Of a DNA stretch of 64,000 bases, positions 45,311 to 54,249 are shown one piece after another (the stretch's first letter is position 1; every line of letters begins with the position of its first letter). Under the pieces are notes generated by a model that worked only from the letters and a program-made list of their open reading frames with translations, ran no database searches and was not told where the DNA came from. The position numbers and the translations under genes were made by a program. The stretch covers positions 55,536 through 119,535 of the forward strand of contig JAFEBB010000018.1 of the NCBI GenBank assembly GCA_018266075.1, given 5' to 3'. Source of the DNA: Deltaproteobacteria bacterium. Lineage in GTDB: Bacteria; Myxococcota; Myxococcia; Myxococcales; SZAS-1.

Positions 45311-45387
45311 TGGTGGCTCGGGGCGGACTCGAACCGCCTACCTAGGGATTATGAGACCCTCGCTCTAGCCAGATGAGCTACCGAGCC
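45311..45387 (-). tRNA. tRNA-Met (CAU)
   Basis: The 77-base cloverleaf on the reverse strand has a seven-pair acceptor (GGCUCGG/CCGAGCC), D stem GCUC/GAGC, anticodon loop CUCAUAA with anticodon CAU, T stem GGCGG/CCGCC with loop UUCGAGU, and encoded CCA. The sequence around the anticodon matches elongator Met tRNAs. The last pair of the anticodon stem (U31-U39) is a mismatch. An ileucine tRNA with lysidine-modified CAU cannot be fully excluded. Confidence 0.9.
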
Positions 45388-45413
45388 ACACTCGACGAAC
45401 GCCGAGCGCGCGC

Positions 45414-45442
45414 TATCTAGCAACCTTGCCGTGGTCTGTCCA
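45414..45442 (-). promoter_or_regulatory. Promoter of tRNA-Met
   Basis: On the reverse strand TGGACA (45437-45442), a 17-base spacer and TAGATA (45414-45419) lie about 27 bases before the tRNA 5' end. Confidence 0.6.
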
Positions 45443-45494
45443 CGGCTCCCGTGCACCGCGCGCGCAGGTGGCGCATCCAAGTGGCGGAGGCTTG

Positions 45495-46961
45495 ATGTCC
45501 GTGCCGCAGGAGCGCATCCGGAGGCTCAACGACGCGCCGGTGCGGCCCGAGCGCACCCAGGTGCTGTACTGGATGGTCGCGGCGCGGCGCACGGGCTGGA
45601 GCTTCGCGCTCGACCGCGCGGTCGAGCTGGCGCACGAGCTGGGAAAGCCCCTGCTGGTGCTCGAGGCGCTGCGCGTGGGCTATCCGAACGCGAGCGACCG
45701 GCTGCACCGCTTCATCCTCCAGGGCATGGGCGAGAACGCGCGCGCGCTCGACCGGGCGGGCGTGCGGCACCTGGCGTACGTCGAGCCGAAGCCGGGCGAC
45801 GGGGGCGGGCTCCTTTCGGCGCTCGCTGAGCATTCGTGCGCCGTGGTCACCGACGATTTTCCGACCTTCTTCATTCCGCACATGCTGCGCGCGGCAGCGG
45901 AGAAGCTCGACGTGCAGCTCGAAGCCGTGGACTCGAACGGCCTCTACCCGATGCGCGCGACGCCGCGCGTGTTCCCGACGGCGTTCGCGTTTCGCCGACA
46001 CCTCCAGCGCGACCTGCCGCTGCACTTCGAGTTCCCGAGCGCGAATCCGCTCGCTCGACGGAAGCTGCCGCGCCATCCGGGCCTGCCGAAGAAGCTGCTG
46101 CAGCGCTGGCCGCAAGCCGACGCGAAGCTGCTCGCGGGCGACACCTCCGCGATCGCGAAGCTGCCCATCGATCACCGCGTGCCGCCGGTGTCGCTCGATG
46201 GCGGCACGGGCCCAGCGAGAAAGCGCCTGCGCGCGTTCCTTCGCGATGGGCTCGAGGCCTACGGAGAGGGCCGCAACCACCCGGACGACGACGCCTCGAG
46301 CGGGCTCTCGCCGTGGCTGCACTTCGGGCACCTCTCGCCGCACGAGATCTTCGATGCGCTCGCGCGCGAGACGAATTGGAGGCTCGGCAAGCTCGGGCGC
46401 GTCACGGGCAAGCGCGAGGGCTTCTGGAACCTGAGCCCCACCGCAGACGCGTTCCTCGACGAGCTCATCACCTGGCGCGAGCTCGGGCTCAACTTCGCGT
46501 CGCATCGCGACGATTACGCCGACTTCGACGCCCTGCCCGTCTGGGCCTTGAAGACCCTGGAGAAGCACCAGCGCGACAAGCGCGAGGCCATCTACGACCT
46601 GGCCACCCTCGAGGCCGCCGAGACGAGCGATGAAGTCTGGAACGCTGCGCAGCGGCAGCTCGTGCGCGAGGGCCGGATTCACAATTACCTGCGCATGCTC
46701 TGGGGAAAGCGCGTGCTCGGCTGGACGCGAACGCCGCGCGAGGCCGCGCAGATCCTCATCGCCCTCAACGATCGCTGGGCGCTCGACGGCCGCGACGCGA
46801 ACTCGTACAGCGGCATCTTCTGGGTCTTCGGCCGCTACGACCGCCCCTGGGGTCCGGAGCGGCCCGTCTTCGGCACCGTGCGCTACATGAGCTCGGCGAA
46901 CACCGTGCGCAAGCTGCGGATGAAGCAGTACCTGGCGCGCTACTCGAACAGCGCGCCCTGA
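45495..46961 (+). CDS. phr: Class II CPD photolyase
   Basis: The protein has 488 residues from the ATG at 45495, preceded by GGAGG. The N-terminal alpha/beta domain starts [19 protein letters not shown]. The C-terminal FAD domain shows [27 protein letters not shown] and the class II signature [20 protein letters not shown]. It repairs cyclobutane pyrimidine dimers with blue light. It converges with ruvB and overlaps it by 22 bases. Confidence 0.94.
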   Translation: MSVPQERIRRLNDAPVRPERTQVLYWMVAARRTGWSFALDRAVELAHELGKPLLVLEALRVGYPNASDRLHRFILQGMGENARALDRAGVRHLAYVEPKPGDGGGLLSALAEHSCAVVTDDFPTFFIPHMLRAAAEKLDVQLEAVDSNGLYPMRATPRVFPTAFAFRRHLQRDLPLHFEFPSANPLARRKLPRHPGLPKKLLQRWPQADAKLLAGDTSAIAKLPIDHRVPPVSLDGGTGPARKRLRAFLRDGLEAYGEGRNHPDDDASSGLSPWLHFGHLSPHEIFDALARETNWRLGKLGRVTGKREGFWNLSPTADAFLDELITWRELGLNFASHRDDYADFDALPVWALKTLEKHQRDKREAIYDLATLEAAETSDEVWNAAQRQLVREGRIHNYLRMLWGKRVLGWTRTPREAAQILIALNDRWALDGRDANSYSGIFWVFGRYDRPWGPERPVFGTVRYMSSANTVRKLRMKQYLARYSNSAP

Positions 46962-47968
46962 CCGCCGCTGGGCATGGCCTTCTTGAAGTACTCGTACGCG
47001 TGCCGCGTGGCCACACGACCGCGCGGCGTGCGCTGCAGGAAGCCCTCCTGCATCAAATAAGGCTCGTAGACGTCCTCGATGGTGTCGCGCTCTTCGCCGA
47101 CGCTGGCTGCAATCGTCTCCACACCCACCGGCCCACCGCCGAACTTCTCGATCACGGTGAGCAGAATCTTGCGATCCATGGGATCGAGCCCGCGCGCGTC
47201 GATTCCGAGGCGCACCAACGCCGGATCCGCGAGCTCGCGCGTGACCACGCCGTCGCCCTCGACCTCGGCGAAGTCGCGCAGGCGGCGCAGCAAGCGATTG
47301 GCGATGCGCGGCGTCCCGCGGGCGCGACGCGCGATCTCCTGGGCGCCGCTCGGGTCAACGTGGACGCCGAGGATCTTCGAGCTGCGCGTGACGATCTGCG
47401 CGAGATCCTCTTTCGTGTAGTACTCGAGCCGCTCCTGAATCGGAAAGCGCTCTCGCAACGGGCTGGTCAACAAGCCGGTGCGGGTGGTGGCGCCAATGAG
47501 CGTGAAGCGCGGCAGCTCGATCTTCATCGCGCGCGCGGCGGGCCCGGAGTCGATGAGCACGTCGAGCCGGAAGTCCTCCATCGCGGGGTAGAGGTACTCC
47601 TCGACGGCCGCGTTCAGGCGGTGGATCTCGTCGATGAAGAGGACATCGCCCTTCTCCATGTTGGTGAGCACGCCGGCGAGGTCGCCCTTCTTCTCGATGG
47701 CCGGGCCGCTGGTCACGTGCAGGGCCACGCCCATCTCGCGCGCGATGATGTGCGCGAGCGAGGTCTTGCCGAGTCCAGGCGGTCCGCTGAACAAGCAGTG
47801 ATCGAGCGGCTCGCCGCGCTTCTTGGCCGCGCGCACGTAGATCTTCAACTTCTCCTTGGCGGCGTTCTGGCCCACGTACTCGTCGAAGCCGCGCGGCCGA
47901 AGCGAGGCCTCGACCTTGTCCTCGCCGGGCTTGAGCGTGCGCTCGAGATCGTTGTCGCGATCGCTCAT
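46940..47968 (-). CDS. ruvB: Holliday junction ATP-dependent helicase RuvB
   Basis: The protein has 342 residues. It shows [12 protein letters not shown], Walker [14 protein letters not shown], Walker [12 protein letters not shown], sensor [12 protein letters not shown] and the winged-helix end ([20 protein letters not shown]). RuvB hexamers drive branch migration with RuvA. Its ATG overlaps the ruvA stop by four bases. It is the last gene of ruvC-X-ruvA-ruvB. Confidence 0.97.
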   Translation of the reverse strand: MSDRDNDLERTLKPGEDKVEASLRPRGFDEYVGQNAAKEKLKIYVRAAKKRGEPLDHCLFSGPPGLGKTSLAHIIAREMGVALHVTSGPAIEKKGDLAGVLTNMEKGDVLFIDEIHRLNAAVEEYLYPAMEDFRLDVLIDSGPAARAMKIELPRFTLIGATTRTGLLTSPLRERFPIQERLEYYTKEDLAQIVTRSSKILGVHVDPSGAQEIARRARGTPRIANRLLRRLRDFAEVEGDGVVTRELADPALVRLGIDARGLDPMDRKILLTVIEKFGGGPVGVETIAASVGEERDTIEDVYEPYLMQEGFLQRTPRGRVATRHAYEYFKKAMPSGGQGALFE

Positions 47969-48573
47969 GCGCGCGCCGCCTTGAGGGCTTCTTTGACGAG
48001 CGATTCCAGCGCCGCGCCCTCGCCGAGCTTCTCATTGGCCTGCTGCGCCAGCCGCTCGGCCTGCGCCGGCTTGTAGCCGAGGTTGAGCAGCGCGCTCAGC
48101 AGCTCGCTACCCGTGTCGCCGGGCCGGACGACGTTCGGGGTGGCGTTCCTGGAGCCCTTGACCACGCCCAGCAGCTCGACCTTGTCCTTGAGCTCGACCA
48201 CCAGGCGCTCGGCGGTCTTCTTCCCCACCCCGTGGATGCTCTTGAGCCGGTTTACGTTCGCAGTTCGAATGGCCTCGGCGAGATCGCCCGGCTCGATACC
48301 GCTCAGCACGCCGATGGCCGTCTTCGGGCCCACGTGCGACACGCTGGTGAGCAGCTTGAAGAGCTCTTCCTCTTCTGAGTCGAGGAAGCCGAAGAGATCG
48401 AACGCGTCTTCCCGCACGACGGTCTGGATGCGCAGCTTCACGCGCTCGCCCTCGCGGGGCGCGCGGGTGAGCGCGATCAGGCTCATGTTCACGCGGTAGC
48501 CGACGCCGTTCACGTCGACCACGAGCGTGTCCTCGGTCTTCTCCTCCACCGTCCCCGAGAGCCGCGCGATCAT
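47965..48573 (-). CDS. ruvA: Holliday junction DNA-binding protein RuvA
   Basis: The protein has 202 residues. The N-terminal OB domain begins [20 protein letters not shown]. Two helix-hairpin-helix motifs are [20 protein letters not shown] and [19 protein letters not shown]. The C-terminal UBA-like domain ([20 protein letters not shown]) contacts RuvB. Its ATG overlaps the stop of the unknown gene by four bases. Confidence 0.96.
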   Translation of the reverse strand: MIARLSGTVEEKTEDTLVVDVNGVGYRVNMSLIALTRAPREGERVKLRIQTVVREDAFDLFGFLDSEEEELFKLLTSVSHVGPKTAIGVLSGIEPGDLAEAIRTANVNRLKSIHGVGKKTAERLVVELKDKVELLGVVKGSRNATPNVVRPGDTGSELLSALLNLGYKPAQAERLAQQANEKLGEGAALESLVKEALKAARA

Positions 48574-48959
48574 GCCTGGGGCGCCTCCACCAGCATCGGC
48601 TTCTCGGCGTTGAAGAGGATCACCAGCGGGCCCTGCTCGCGCGCCAGCTCCTGCAAGAGGGGCATCGCCAGGTCGCCGCGGGTGCCGCCGAGCACGGCGT
48701 CGCCGGCGTCGTCGAGCGCGAACATGAGCGTCGAGATGCAGAGGTCGCCCTGGTACAGGTCGCACCAGAACTTCTTCTGCGTCGGATGATCGGGCTCGCC
48801 CAGCCGCCAGCCGCGCATGCGCCCGAGCGCGGTCTTCACGTGCGCGAGCGGCGGGTGCTTGGAGCGGAAACCCTCCGGCAGCGCGAGCCCCATCTCGGCG
48901 AGGTACTTGAGCACCTCCGGCCGGCCGTCGATGGCGAGCAGGATGTTCATCACGCTCAT
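48570..48959 (-). CDS. Uncharacterised protein encoded inside the ruvCAB operon
   Basis: The protein has 129 residues from the ATG at 48959. It overlaps ruvC by four bases upstream and ruvA by four bases downstream (ATGA in both cases), so it is translated as part of the repair operon. The sequence has an alpha/beta look (MNILLAIDGRPEVLKYLAEM; LCISTLMFALDDAGDAVLGG; QGPLVILFNAEKPMLVE). No known motif is seen and I do not recognise it. Given its place, a role in Holliday junction processing is possible but not shown. Confidence 0.75.
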   Translation of the reverse strand: MSVMNILLAIDGRPEVLKYLAEMGLALPEGFRSKHPPLAHVKTALGRMRGWRLGEPDHPTQKKFWCDLYQGDLCISTLMFALDDAGDAVLGGTRGDLAMPLLQELAREQGPLVILFNAEKPMLVEAPQA

Positions 48960-49465
48960 CGGCGGCCTCCGATCACGGCGCTCGCGAGCCGCGCGGTGAA
49001 GCGGTGGCGGTTCAAGTGACACACGGCGAGCGCGAGCGCGTCGGCGGCGTCGAACTTATCGATGCGCTCGACGCCCAGAAATCCGCGGACCATCTTCACC
49101 ACCTGCTCCTTCTCGGCGTTTCCGGGCGCCCCGATGGCCTTCTTCACCTCGGCGGGCGCGTACTCGAAGACTTCCAAACCAGCGCGGGCGGCGCACAGCA
49201 AAGCGACGCCGCGCGCGTGACCGAGCACCAGCGCGCTGCGGGCGTTCTTGTGGCTGAACAGGCCTTCGATCGCGACCGCGTCGGGGCGGGCCGCGTCGAT
49301 GACGGCGGTGATGCCCTGGAAGATGAGGTGCAGGCGGCGCTCGAGGCTGAGCTTGTCGCCGGGCGAGACGGTGCCGTGGTCGAGGGCGCGCAGGCTGTTG
49401 CCCTGCTGCTCCACCACGCCGTACCCGAGCACGCGGGTTCCGGGATCGATGCCGAGGACGCGCAC
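48956..49465 (-). CDS. ruvC: Holliday junction endonuclease RuvC
   Basis: The protein has 169 residues from a GTG at 49465, directly before the invariant RVLGIDPGTRVLGYG. The acidic catalytic residues are Asp in GIDPG, Glu in VAIEGLF and the pair in KFDAADALALAVCH. It cuts Holliday junctions symmetrically. No Shine-Dalgarno sequence is seen, and a promoter ends seven bases upstream, so the mRNA may be leaderless. It is the first gene of the operon. Confidence 0.95.
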   Translation of the reverse strand: MRVLGIDPGTRVLGYGVVEQQGNSLRALDHGTVSPGDKLSLERRLHLIFQGITAVIDAARPDAVAIEGLFSHKNARSALVLGHARGVALLCAARAGLEVFEYAPAEVKKAIGAPGNAEKEQVVKMVRGFLGVERIDKFDAADALALAVCHLNRHRFTARLASAVIGGRR

Positions 49466-49472
49466 GGATGGG

Positions 49473-49501
49473 ACTGTACGGATGTTCCGCGGATCGGTCA
49501 A
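49473..49501 (-). promoter_or_regulatory. ruvC operon promoter, predicted leaderless start
   Basis: On the reverse strand TTGACC (49496-49501), a 17-base spacer and TACAGT (49473-49478) are followed by seven bases and then the GTG start at 49465. The spacing is the same as for carB. Confidence 0.6.
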
Positions 49502-49512
49502 AGCGCGTTTGC
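49478..49512. repeat. 35-base repeat, copy 1 (ruvC promoter)
   Basis: This stretch is 33/35 identical to 52851-52885. It begins ACGGATGT and ends TTGC, and contains the -35 box and the spacer of the ruvC promoter. Copy 1 follows the stop of the lipoprotein gene at 49513. Confidence 0.7.
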
Positions 49513-50931
49513 TCAGGGGAAGGTGCCGGAGATCACCGCGGGGTAGTCCTCGTGGACCACCGTCCCGCCGCCGTCGCCGGGCGAGTCGAGCGTCCGGTCG
49601 ATGTGCACGTTGACCGTGAAGTCCACGGGTGGCGGACAGAGCCCGTGGCCGCCGTCGAGCGGAGGCGAGCCGCCGTCCGGGAACGGTTCGAGGCAGTTCG
49701 GATCGCAGCTCGGGCTCGGATAGACGTTCACCGTCGCCGCGGGCAGGCCGTTGGAGTCGAGTTGGAGGTTGAAGCCGCCCTGCAGCGAGACCGCGGAACC
49801 CAAACAACCGCCGTCACCGCAGTCGATGCTCAGCGAATCGGCGGCTGAATCGGCAGTCGGCACGTTCCCATTGCGATCGGCGTACTCGAACTGGAACGAC
49901 GCAGCCCCGCAATGGGTCGACGGCACGGTGAGCGAACCGGGAATTGCCTGGTGAAAGACCGAAGCCGTGGTCCAGGTGATGACCGTCGACCGCCAGATGG
50001 GGATCTGCGCATCCCACTTGCCGTTGGGCGGAGTCCAGGCGCCGTTCTGGTCATAGTCGAAGAAGGGCTCGCCACCCGGAATAGCCGGATCGACCCCGGG
50101 ACCGTCGTACATTCCGTTGCCGTTTTCGTCGAGGAACGGCTCGCCCAGGTCGCAGCTCGCCAGATCCTCTTCGCCCGGATCAAAGTGCCCGTTGCGGTTG
50201 ACGTCGTTGTAGCACTCCTCACCTATCGTGAAGGCCACAAGTGCCGCTTGGCCGTCGCGCGGGTTCACCGTGCGTGACACCGGTGTCGGCGATGCGATGC
50301 CATTGCTGTCCTGGTGGCAGGCGTCGATGAAGGCATTCGGGTCGGTCGACGGAACATAGAGCTGGTACTCGCCTGCGTTCGGACTGACATCGACCGGCAG
50401 GGGGCACTGAGACAGAAATGAGACCGTTACCGCGCCGCCGTGCAGCGGGTCTGGGCTCAGAACGGCGCTGACCGGGACGATTCCCGCCTCAGAGAAGAAT
50501 TGGACGGAGGTGACTGGCACGAAGTCGCCGTTCGCGTCGGCCCCATAGACCGTGCAAGTCAGCTGCAATCCGAACTGCTGGAACCCGCCGATGCTGAATG
50601 CGTCGCAGGTGAGGTCAAGGTTCCTGAAATCCACCGCGGGGCCGCTGGTCCCCGAGCTGGCCCCTGTCGTGCCGCCCGTCGATCCGGTTCCGGTGGTGCC
50701 TGAACCCGCTGTTCCCGGTCCGGAGCTCGTCGACGCAGTGCCGCTCATGCTGGAAACGCCGCCCGTCGAGCCCTGGGTGCCGCCAGAGCCACTTCCCGAG
50801 GTCGCGTTCGTCGTCACGCCGCTCGAAGATGTGGTTCCGGAGCTGCTTCCCGACGTCTCGGACGAGCTGGTGAGACAGCCCGCCTGAAGAACGAGCATCG
50901 CCAGAACTGAAAACCCTCGCCGCCAATCCAT
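49513..50931 (-). CDS. Large lipoprotein with Ser/Gly linker and Ca-binding-like loops
   Basis: The protein has 472 residues from the ATG at 50931 after a GAAGAGG site. A lipobox (VLQAGC) and about 85 residues of Ser/Gly/Thr linker precede a Cys-rich extracytoplasmic domain. Acidic repeats DVNRNGHFDPGEED, DENGNGMYDGPG and DYDQNGAWTPPNG look like calcium-binding (dockerin/EF-like) loops. Many Asp/Asn-Gly and Pro-rich turns and ten or more Cys suggest a surface domain with disulfides. No enzyme motif is recognised. Confidence 0.75.
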   Translation of the reverse strand: MDWRRGFSVLAMLVLQAGCLTSSSETSGSSSGTTSSSGVTTNATSGSGSGGTQGSTGGVSSMSGTASTSSGPGTAGSGTTGTGSTGGTTGASSGTSGPAVDFRNLDLTCDAFSIGGFQQFGLQLTCTVYGADANGDFVPVTSVQFFSEAGIVPVSAVLSPDPLHGGAVTVSFLSQCPLPVDVSPNAGEYQLYVPSTDPNAFIDACHQDSNGIASPTPVSRTVNPRDGQAALVAFTIGEECYNDVNRNGHFDPGEEDLASCDLGEPFLDENGNGMYDGPGVDPAIPGGEPFFDYDQNGAWTPPNGKWDAQIPIWRSTVITWTTASVFHQAIPGSLTVPSTHCGAASFQFEYADRNGNVPTADSAADSLSIDCGDGGCLGSAVSLQGGFNLQLDSNGLPAATVNVYPSPSCDPNCLEPFPDGGSPPLDGGHGLCPPPVDFTVNVHIDRTLDSPGDGGGTVVHEDYPAVISGTFP

Positions 50932-50972
50932 CTCGGACCTCTTCCGGCGTTTCTTCGCACCGGAAACTCCGG

Positions 50973-50997
50973 CCGACGGCCTCAGCATGCCCGTCGG
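50973..50997 (-). terminator. Possible terminator after the gene at 51026
   Basis: Perfect arms CCGACGG (50973-50979) and CCGTCGG (50991-50997) form a hairpin in the 94-base gap between two genes on the reverse strand. The following T-run is short, so function is uncertain. Confidence 0.35.
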
Positions 50998-51025
50998 TCG
51001 GGTTTTCGTCCCCGGAAACCCGGGT

Positions 51026-51877
51026 TCACGCCTTCGCCGGGGTCACCGGAGTGGGATTCGCGACACCCGAAACCACGCCCGCAGCACCCGCCGACGTCGA
51101 ACCGGAGGTTTTCGAGCCCGCAGAACCCCCGTTGGCTGCCCCGCCGCCCTTCCCCTTGGCCTTTCCGCCCGACTTGGGCGGCCGTCCGCCCTTGTTCACG
51201 GTCGCGGGATCGTGCGTGGTGAGCACCACCCGCACCGGGGGACGCTGCGTGGGCCGATTGGCATGGATCACGTCGTACGTGATCCCCTGGTTGCGCAGCA
51301 GGATGCCCAGGATGTCGTAGCCCTCGTCGAGGATCGCCCACATCTCGGTGAGCACCTTCGAGATCTCCGGATCCAACCCGGCGTGCCCGCCCTTCGCCAC
51401 CCGGTCCTGGCCGGTCTTGAAGGTTTCGATCTCCCGCTTGAGGCGCTTGGCCGTGGCGAGCACCGCGTCATCCTCGCTCTCGAGGCCGAGCTCGAGCAGC
51501 GCCTGGGCCACGGCGAGCGTGCCGGTGTGTTCCTTGTGGAGCTGGGCGAGGCTCTTCGGGTCCACCTCGGCCACGAGGAGCGCCTCCAGGGCCGTGCTCG
51601 TCTTCTTCACCGTCTTCTGCATGCTCGTGAGGTCCACGGGCGCCGCGGGATGGCGGACCTGGTTCACCTCGGCGCTCTCCTGGTCGCGAATCAGCCCTGA
51701 GACGTGCTTCTTGTGGAGCTCGATGCCGCGGTTCAGCCGCTTGATGGCGTACTTGGCCAGCTCCAGGTCGATGAAGGCCTCGATGGCGCCCTCGACCTCC
51801 ACGAAGTTGCTCAACGGCGGCGCGTTCAGCAGCACCGTCTGCCCGATCTGCACCACGTTCTTCGGCTTGTTCGTCAT
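51026..51877 (-). CDS. Helical protein of unknown function with Gly/Lys-rich tail
   Basis: The protein has 283 residues from the ATG at 51877 (a GTG two codons earlier is possible). Residues 1-215 are mostly alpha-helical and charged (LAKYAIKRLNRGIELHKKHV; EVDPKSLAQLHKEHTGTLAV), probably a four-helix-type bundle. The last 65 or so are low-complexity, starting KGGRPPKSGGKAKGKGGG, which contains an AT-hook-like RPPK and may bind DNA. I do not recognise the family. The gene has its own leader and a hairpin downstream. Confidence 0.65.
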   Translation of the reverse strand: MTNKPKNVVQIGQTVLLNAPPLSNFVEVEGAIEAFIDLELAKYAIKRLNRGIELHKKHVSGLIRDQESAEVNQVRHPAAPVDLTSMQKTVKKTSTALEALLVAEVDPKSLAQLHKEHTGTLAVAQALLELGLESEDDAVLATAKRLKREIETFKTGQDRVAKGGHAGLDPEISKVLTEMWAILDEGYDILGILLRNQGITYDVIHANRPTQRPPVRVVLTTHDPATVNKGGRPPKSGGKAKGKGGGAANGGSAGSKTSGSTSAGAAGVVSGVANPTPVTPAKA

Positions 51878-52115
51878 GGACACACCCCCGGTTGAAGGAG
51901 GTGGATGCTAGTCGAGGGAGCTCCTCACTCGTCCACAAGCCCGCCAATCAATTGTTCGTCAGATAACCCGTAAATCGGCTTCAACCCGGGCGTCCACCCC
52001 GATGGGGCACCTCGAGAACGCGCCGGATGGTCAAGCGAGCAGTCCGAGCTGGACCGCTTCGCCCTCCGACGCGCCCTTTCGGCCGGCTCGAGGCCCTCAC
52101 CAAGCTGCCCAAGGT

Positions 52116-52712
52116 CTATTGCTTGGTGAAATTCTGGATCCGATTCGGATGATTCGGATCAATCCAGCTCACGGTGGTCGACGTGGCGGTGTACTGGATG
52201 GTGAGCGTCGCGTTCGTCCCGCACGCATTGGCGTCGATGGTGAACGCCGGGCTGGTTACGGTCAGCGCGCCGGCCACCGCCTGCATGTTGGTGCCGTCGG
52301 TCGCGGCCATGCGCCAGGTGCCGTGGGCCTGGTCGAAGACCACCACGCGCTGGGTCGAGTTCTCGATGCTCTGGCCGTTGTAGTCGTCCTCGCTGGTCTC
52401 GAAGTAGGTGCCATCGGTGATGGGGCCGCCGGTGGCCGCCGGCGGATTGCCCGTCGGCGAGTTGCGCACGATGGTCGGCGCGCCCGCGAGGCTGGGTGCC
52501 GAGCAGTCGATGCCGCCGGTGGAGCCCGAGCTGCCGGTGGAGCCGGTGGAGCTGCCCGAAGAACCCGTCGAAGAGCCGCTGGAAGCGCTCCCGGTGCTGC
52601 TCGTGGTCGTCGTCGAAGTCCCGCTGCTCCCGCTGGAGCTCGAGGAGGAGCTCGATCCGCTGCAACCCGCCGCGAAGACAGCCACCGCTCCCACGATGAT
52701 CACGTTCTTCAA
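52116..52712 (-). CDS. Lipoprotein with Ser/Gly/Thr linker
   Basis: The protein has 198 residues. The best start is the TTG at 52712, with a GGAGG site five bases upstream; it gives a normal lipoprotein signal (MLKNVIIVGAVAVFAAGC). A longer frame is open upstream but starts inside a repeat. After about 45 linker residues, a domain of about 130 residues follows (GGPITDGTYFETSEDDYNGQ; QRVVVFDQAHGTWRMAATDG; TLTIQYTATSTTVSWIDP). It is beta-rich, similar in style to other lipocalin-like myxobacterial lipoproteins, but unassigned. Confidence 0.72.
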   Translation of the reverse strand: MKNVIIVGAVAVFAAGCSGSSSSSSSSGSSGTSTTTTSSTGSASSGSSTGSSGSSTGSTGSSGSTGGIDCSAPSLAGAPTIVRNSPTGNPPAATGGPITDGTYFETSEDDYNGQSIENSTQRVVVFDQAHGTWRMAATDGTNMQAVAGALTVTSPAFTIDANACGTNATLTIQYTATSTTVSWIDPNHPNRIQNFTKQ

Positions 52713-52850
52713 GCAATCCTCCGTCCCAGGAGTTGAGACCATAGCAAGATTCCCGCTGCGCCGAACAGGGAAACTGAAGGATTCCATCTCAACTGTCGTG
52801 CGGCAGGGTTTCTGGCGGGCATCTGCGCCACCCGGCCGGGGCCGATGCGC

Positions 52851-52885
52851 ACGGATGTCCCGCGGATCGGTCAAAGCGCGCTTGC
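52851..52885. repeat. 35-base repeat, copy 2
   Basis: This copy is 33/35 identical to 49478-49512 and overlaps the last codons of the methyltransferase gene. The -35-like TTGACC is kept, but the base run at the -10 position reads TGCGCA, so it is unlikely to be an active promoter. Confidence 0.7.
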
Positions 52886-53524
52886 GATTTCCCAGACCAC
52901 CGCCTCCTTCAAGATCGTCCCGCTGAGATCGCCGTCGGCCGCGGCCATGAAGCTCGCCACGCGCTCCAGCCCGCGCGAATCCAGCCAGCCGCGGTTCGGA
53001 TCGCCAAGCAGCACCTCGACCCCGCGCGCGGCTTCGCTCCGCAACCAGGTCATCACGCTGGTCGCGAGCTCCTGGCCGTAGAGCACGTCGCCGGCGAGGA
53101 TGAAGTCCCAGTCGCCGCGCTGGCCGATGAGGTCGTCGGTCGTGGTCGCGAGCGCGAGGTGGTGACGCTCGGCGTTCAGCCGCGCCGCCTCCGCCGCGAA
53201 CGGATCGATGTCGGCCGCGAGCACGGACGTCGCGCCGGCCTGCAGTGCCGCGAGCCCTTCGATCGCGCAGCCCGAACCAAAATCGAGCACGCGCTTTCCG
53301 CGCACGCGCGCAGGTTCATCGAGCACGAGCCGGGCGAGCGCCTGACCACCCGGCCAGGCGAAGCCCCAATAGGGCAAGGGCAGCCCAAGCTGGGCCGCAT
53401 CCGCCTCGGTCGCGAGCCAGAGCGGACACGACTCGGTGATGAGGTGCAGCGGCAGCTCCGGCACGAGCGGCGCCGCGGCCACCACGGTGTTCGCCAAGAC
53501 CAGCGCTCGGGGATCGAGGGCCAT
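52871..53524 (-). CDS. Class I SAM-dependent methyltransferase (ETFB-lysine/METTL20-like)
   Basis: The protein has 217 residues. The opening segment PYWGFAWPGGQALARLVLDE and the SAM motif I VLDFGSGCAIEGLAALQAGA are typical of the METTL/methyltransferase-16 group that contains electron-transfer-flavoprotein beta-subunit lysine methyltransferases. Motif II (VLAADIDPFAAEAARLNAE) and post-motif I follow, then FILAGDVLYG. The protein substrate in this organism is unknown. The gene is followed by the lipoprotein 158 bases downstream. Confidence 0.82.
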   Translation of the reverse strand: MALDPRALVLANTVVAAAPLVPELPLHLITESCPLWLATEADAAQLGLPLPYWGFAWPGGQALARLVLDEPARVRGKRVLDFGSGCAIEGLAALQAGATSVLAADIDPFAAEAARLNAERHHLALATTTDDLIGQRGDWDFILAGDVLYGQELATSVMTWLRSEAARGVEVLLGDPNRGWLDSRGLERVASFMAAADGDLSGTILKEAVVWEIASAL

Positions 53525-53782
53525 TTGCGCCGCACTCTACGCGTGACGCAGGCGCTGCGTGCGGCACCCCATCGACGCATCCCGTGCGCCGCTCCACGGG
53601 CTGACGCAACAGAGGCGCTCGACCTGCCGCGCCCTTGAGAATGCTGGGGGTTGCGCATGTTTGGCCGCATTGATCTTGCGGCCCATCGCAAGAAGGTTTC
53701 ATGCGTTTGGACGGCTCGACGCACCCTGGTTCGCCCATTGCACATGAGCGTCTTCGAACGTCAGCTCGCACCGAGGTAAACC

Positions 53783-54190
53783 ATGAACCCCAACGCGTCT
53801 CGCACCCGCAGCTTCCACAAGCTGGCCATCCAGCTCGCCGCCTTCGCCGCACTCCTCTCCGCGGCGCCCCGCGCGAACGCCGAAGGCGACGCCGCCGCCG
53901 GCAAGGCGGTCTACGTCCAGACCTGCCTGATGTGCCACGGCCCCAGCGGCAAGGGCGACGGGCCCGCAGCCACCGCCCTCAACCCCAAGCCGATGAACTT
54001 CAACGACGCCACCAAGATGGCCAAGGTCACCACCGAGATGCGCGTGAAGGCCGTGACCCAGGGCGGCGCGGCGGTGGGCGCCTCGCCGATGATGCCGCCG
54101 TTCGGTTCGGCGCTCAGCCCCAAGCAGATCCAGGACGTGGTCGCGTACATCGGCAAGGAGTTCGCGCCGGTCACCACCGCGGCCAAGTAG
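53783..54190 (+). CDS. Small periplasmic mono-haem cytochrome c
   Basis: The protein has 135 residues. A signal peptide ends PRANA. The haem motif CLMCH is at residues 48-52, and the axial Met probably lies in the PMMPPF segment. The fold is that of class I cytochrome c of about 10 kDa. The next gene, 60 bases downstream on the same strand, encodes a Cyc2-like cytochrome-porin fusion, so this protein is a good candidate for its periplasmic electron acceptor or donor. Confidence 0.9.
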   Translation: MNPNASRTRSFHKLAIQLAAFAALLSAAPRANAEGDAAAGKAVYVQTCLMCHGPSGKGDGPAATALNPKPMNFNDATKMAKVTTEMRVKAVTQGGAAVGASPMMPPFGSALSPKQIQDVVAYIGKEFAPVTTAAK

Positions 54191-54249
54191 CGCCTCACCT
54201 CACCCTCACCTCTTCGACTGGCGCCCGTCGCGGCGCTCTGGAGACCGTC

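Noticed and set aside
45311..45387. tRNA-Ile2 (CAU with lysidine) instead of tRNA-Met
   Set aside because: The anticodon arm and D-loop sequence match elongator methionine tRNAs better; the alternative is kept only as a small doubt.
51884..52115. Hidden small gene or ncRNA in the gap before 52116
   Set aside because: No open frame with ribosome site, promoter pair or strong hairpin is visible in this stretch.
53525..53782. Sigma-54 promoter upstream of the cytochrome operon
   Set aside because: A TTGGCCG ... TTGCG pair is present, but the spacing between GG and GC is 13 bases, not the required 10.
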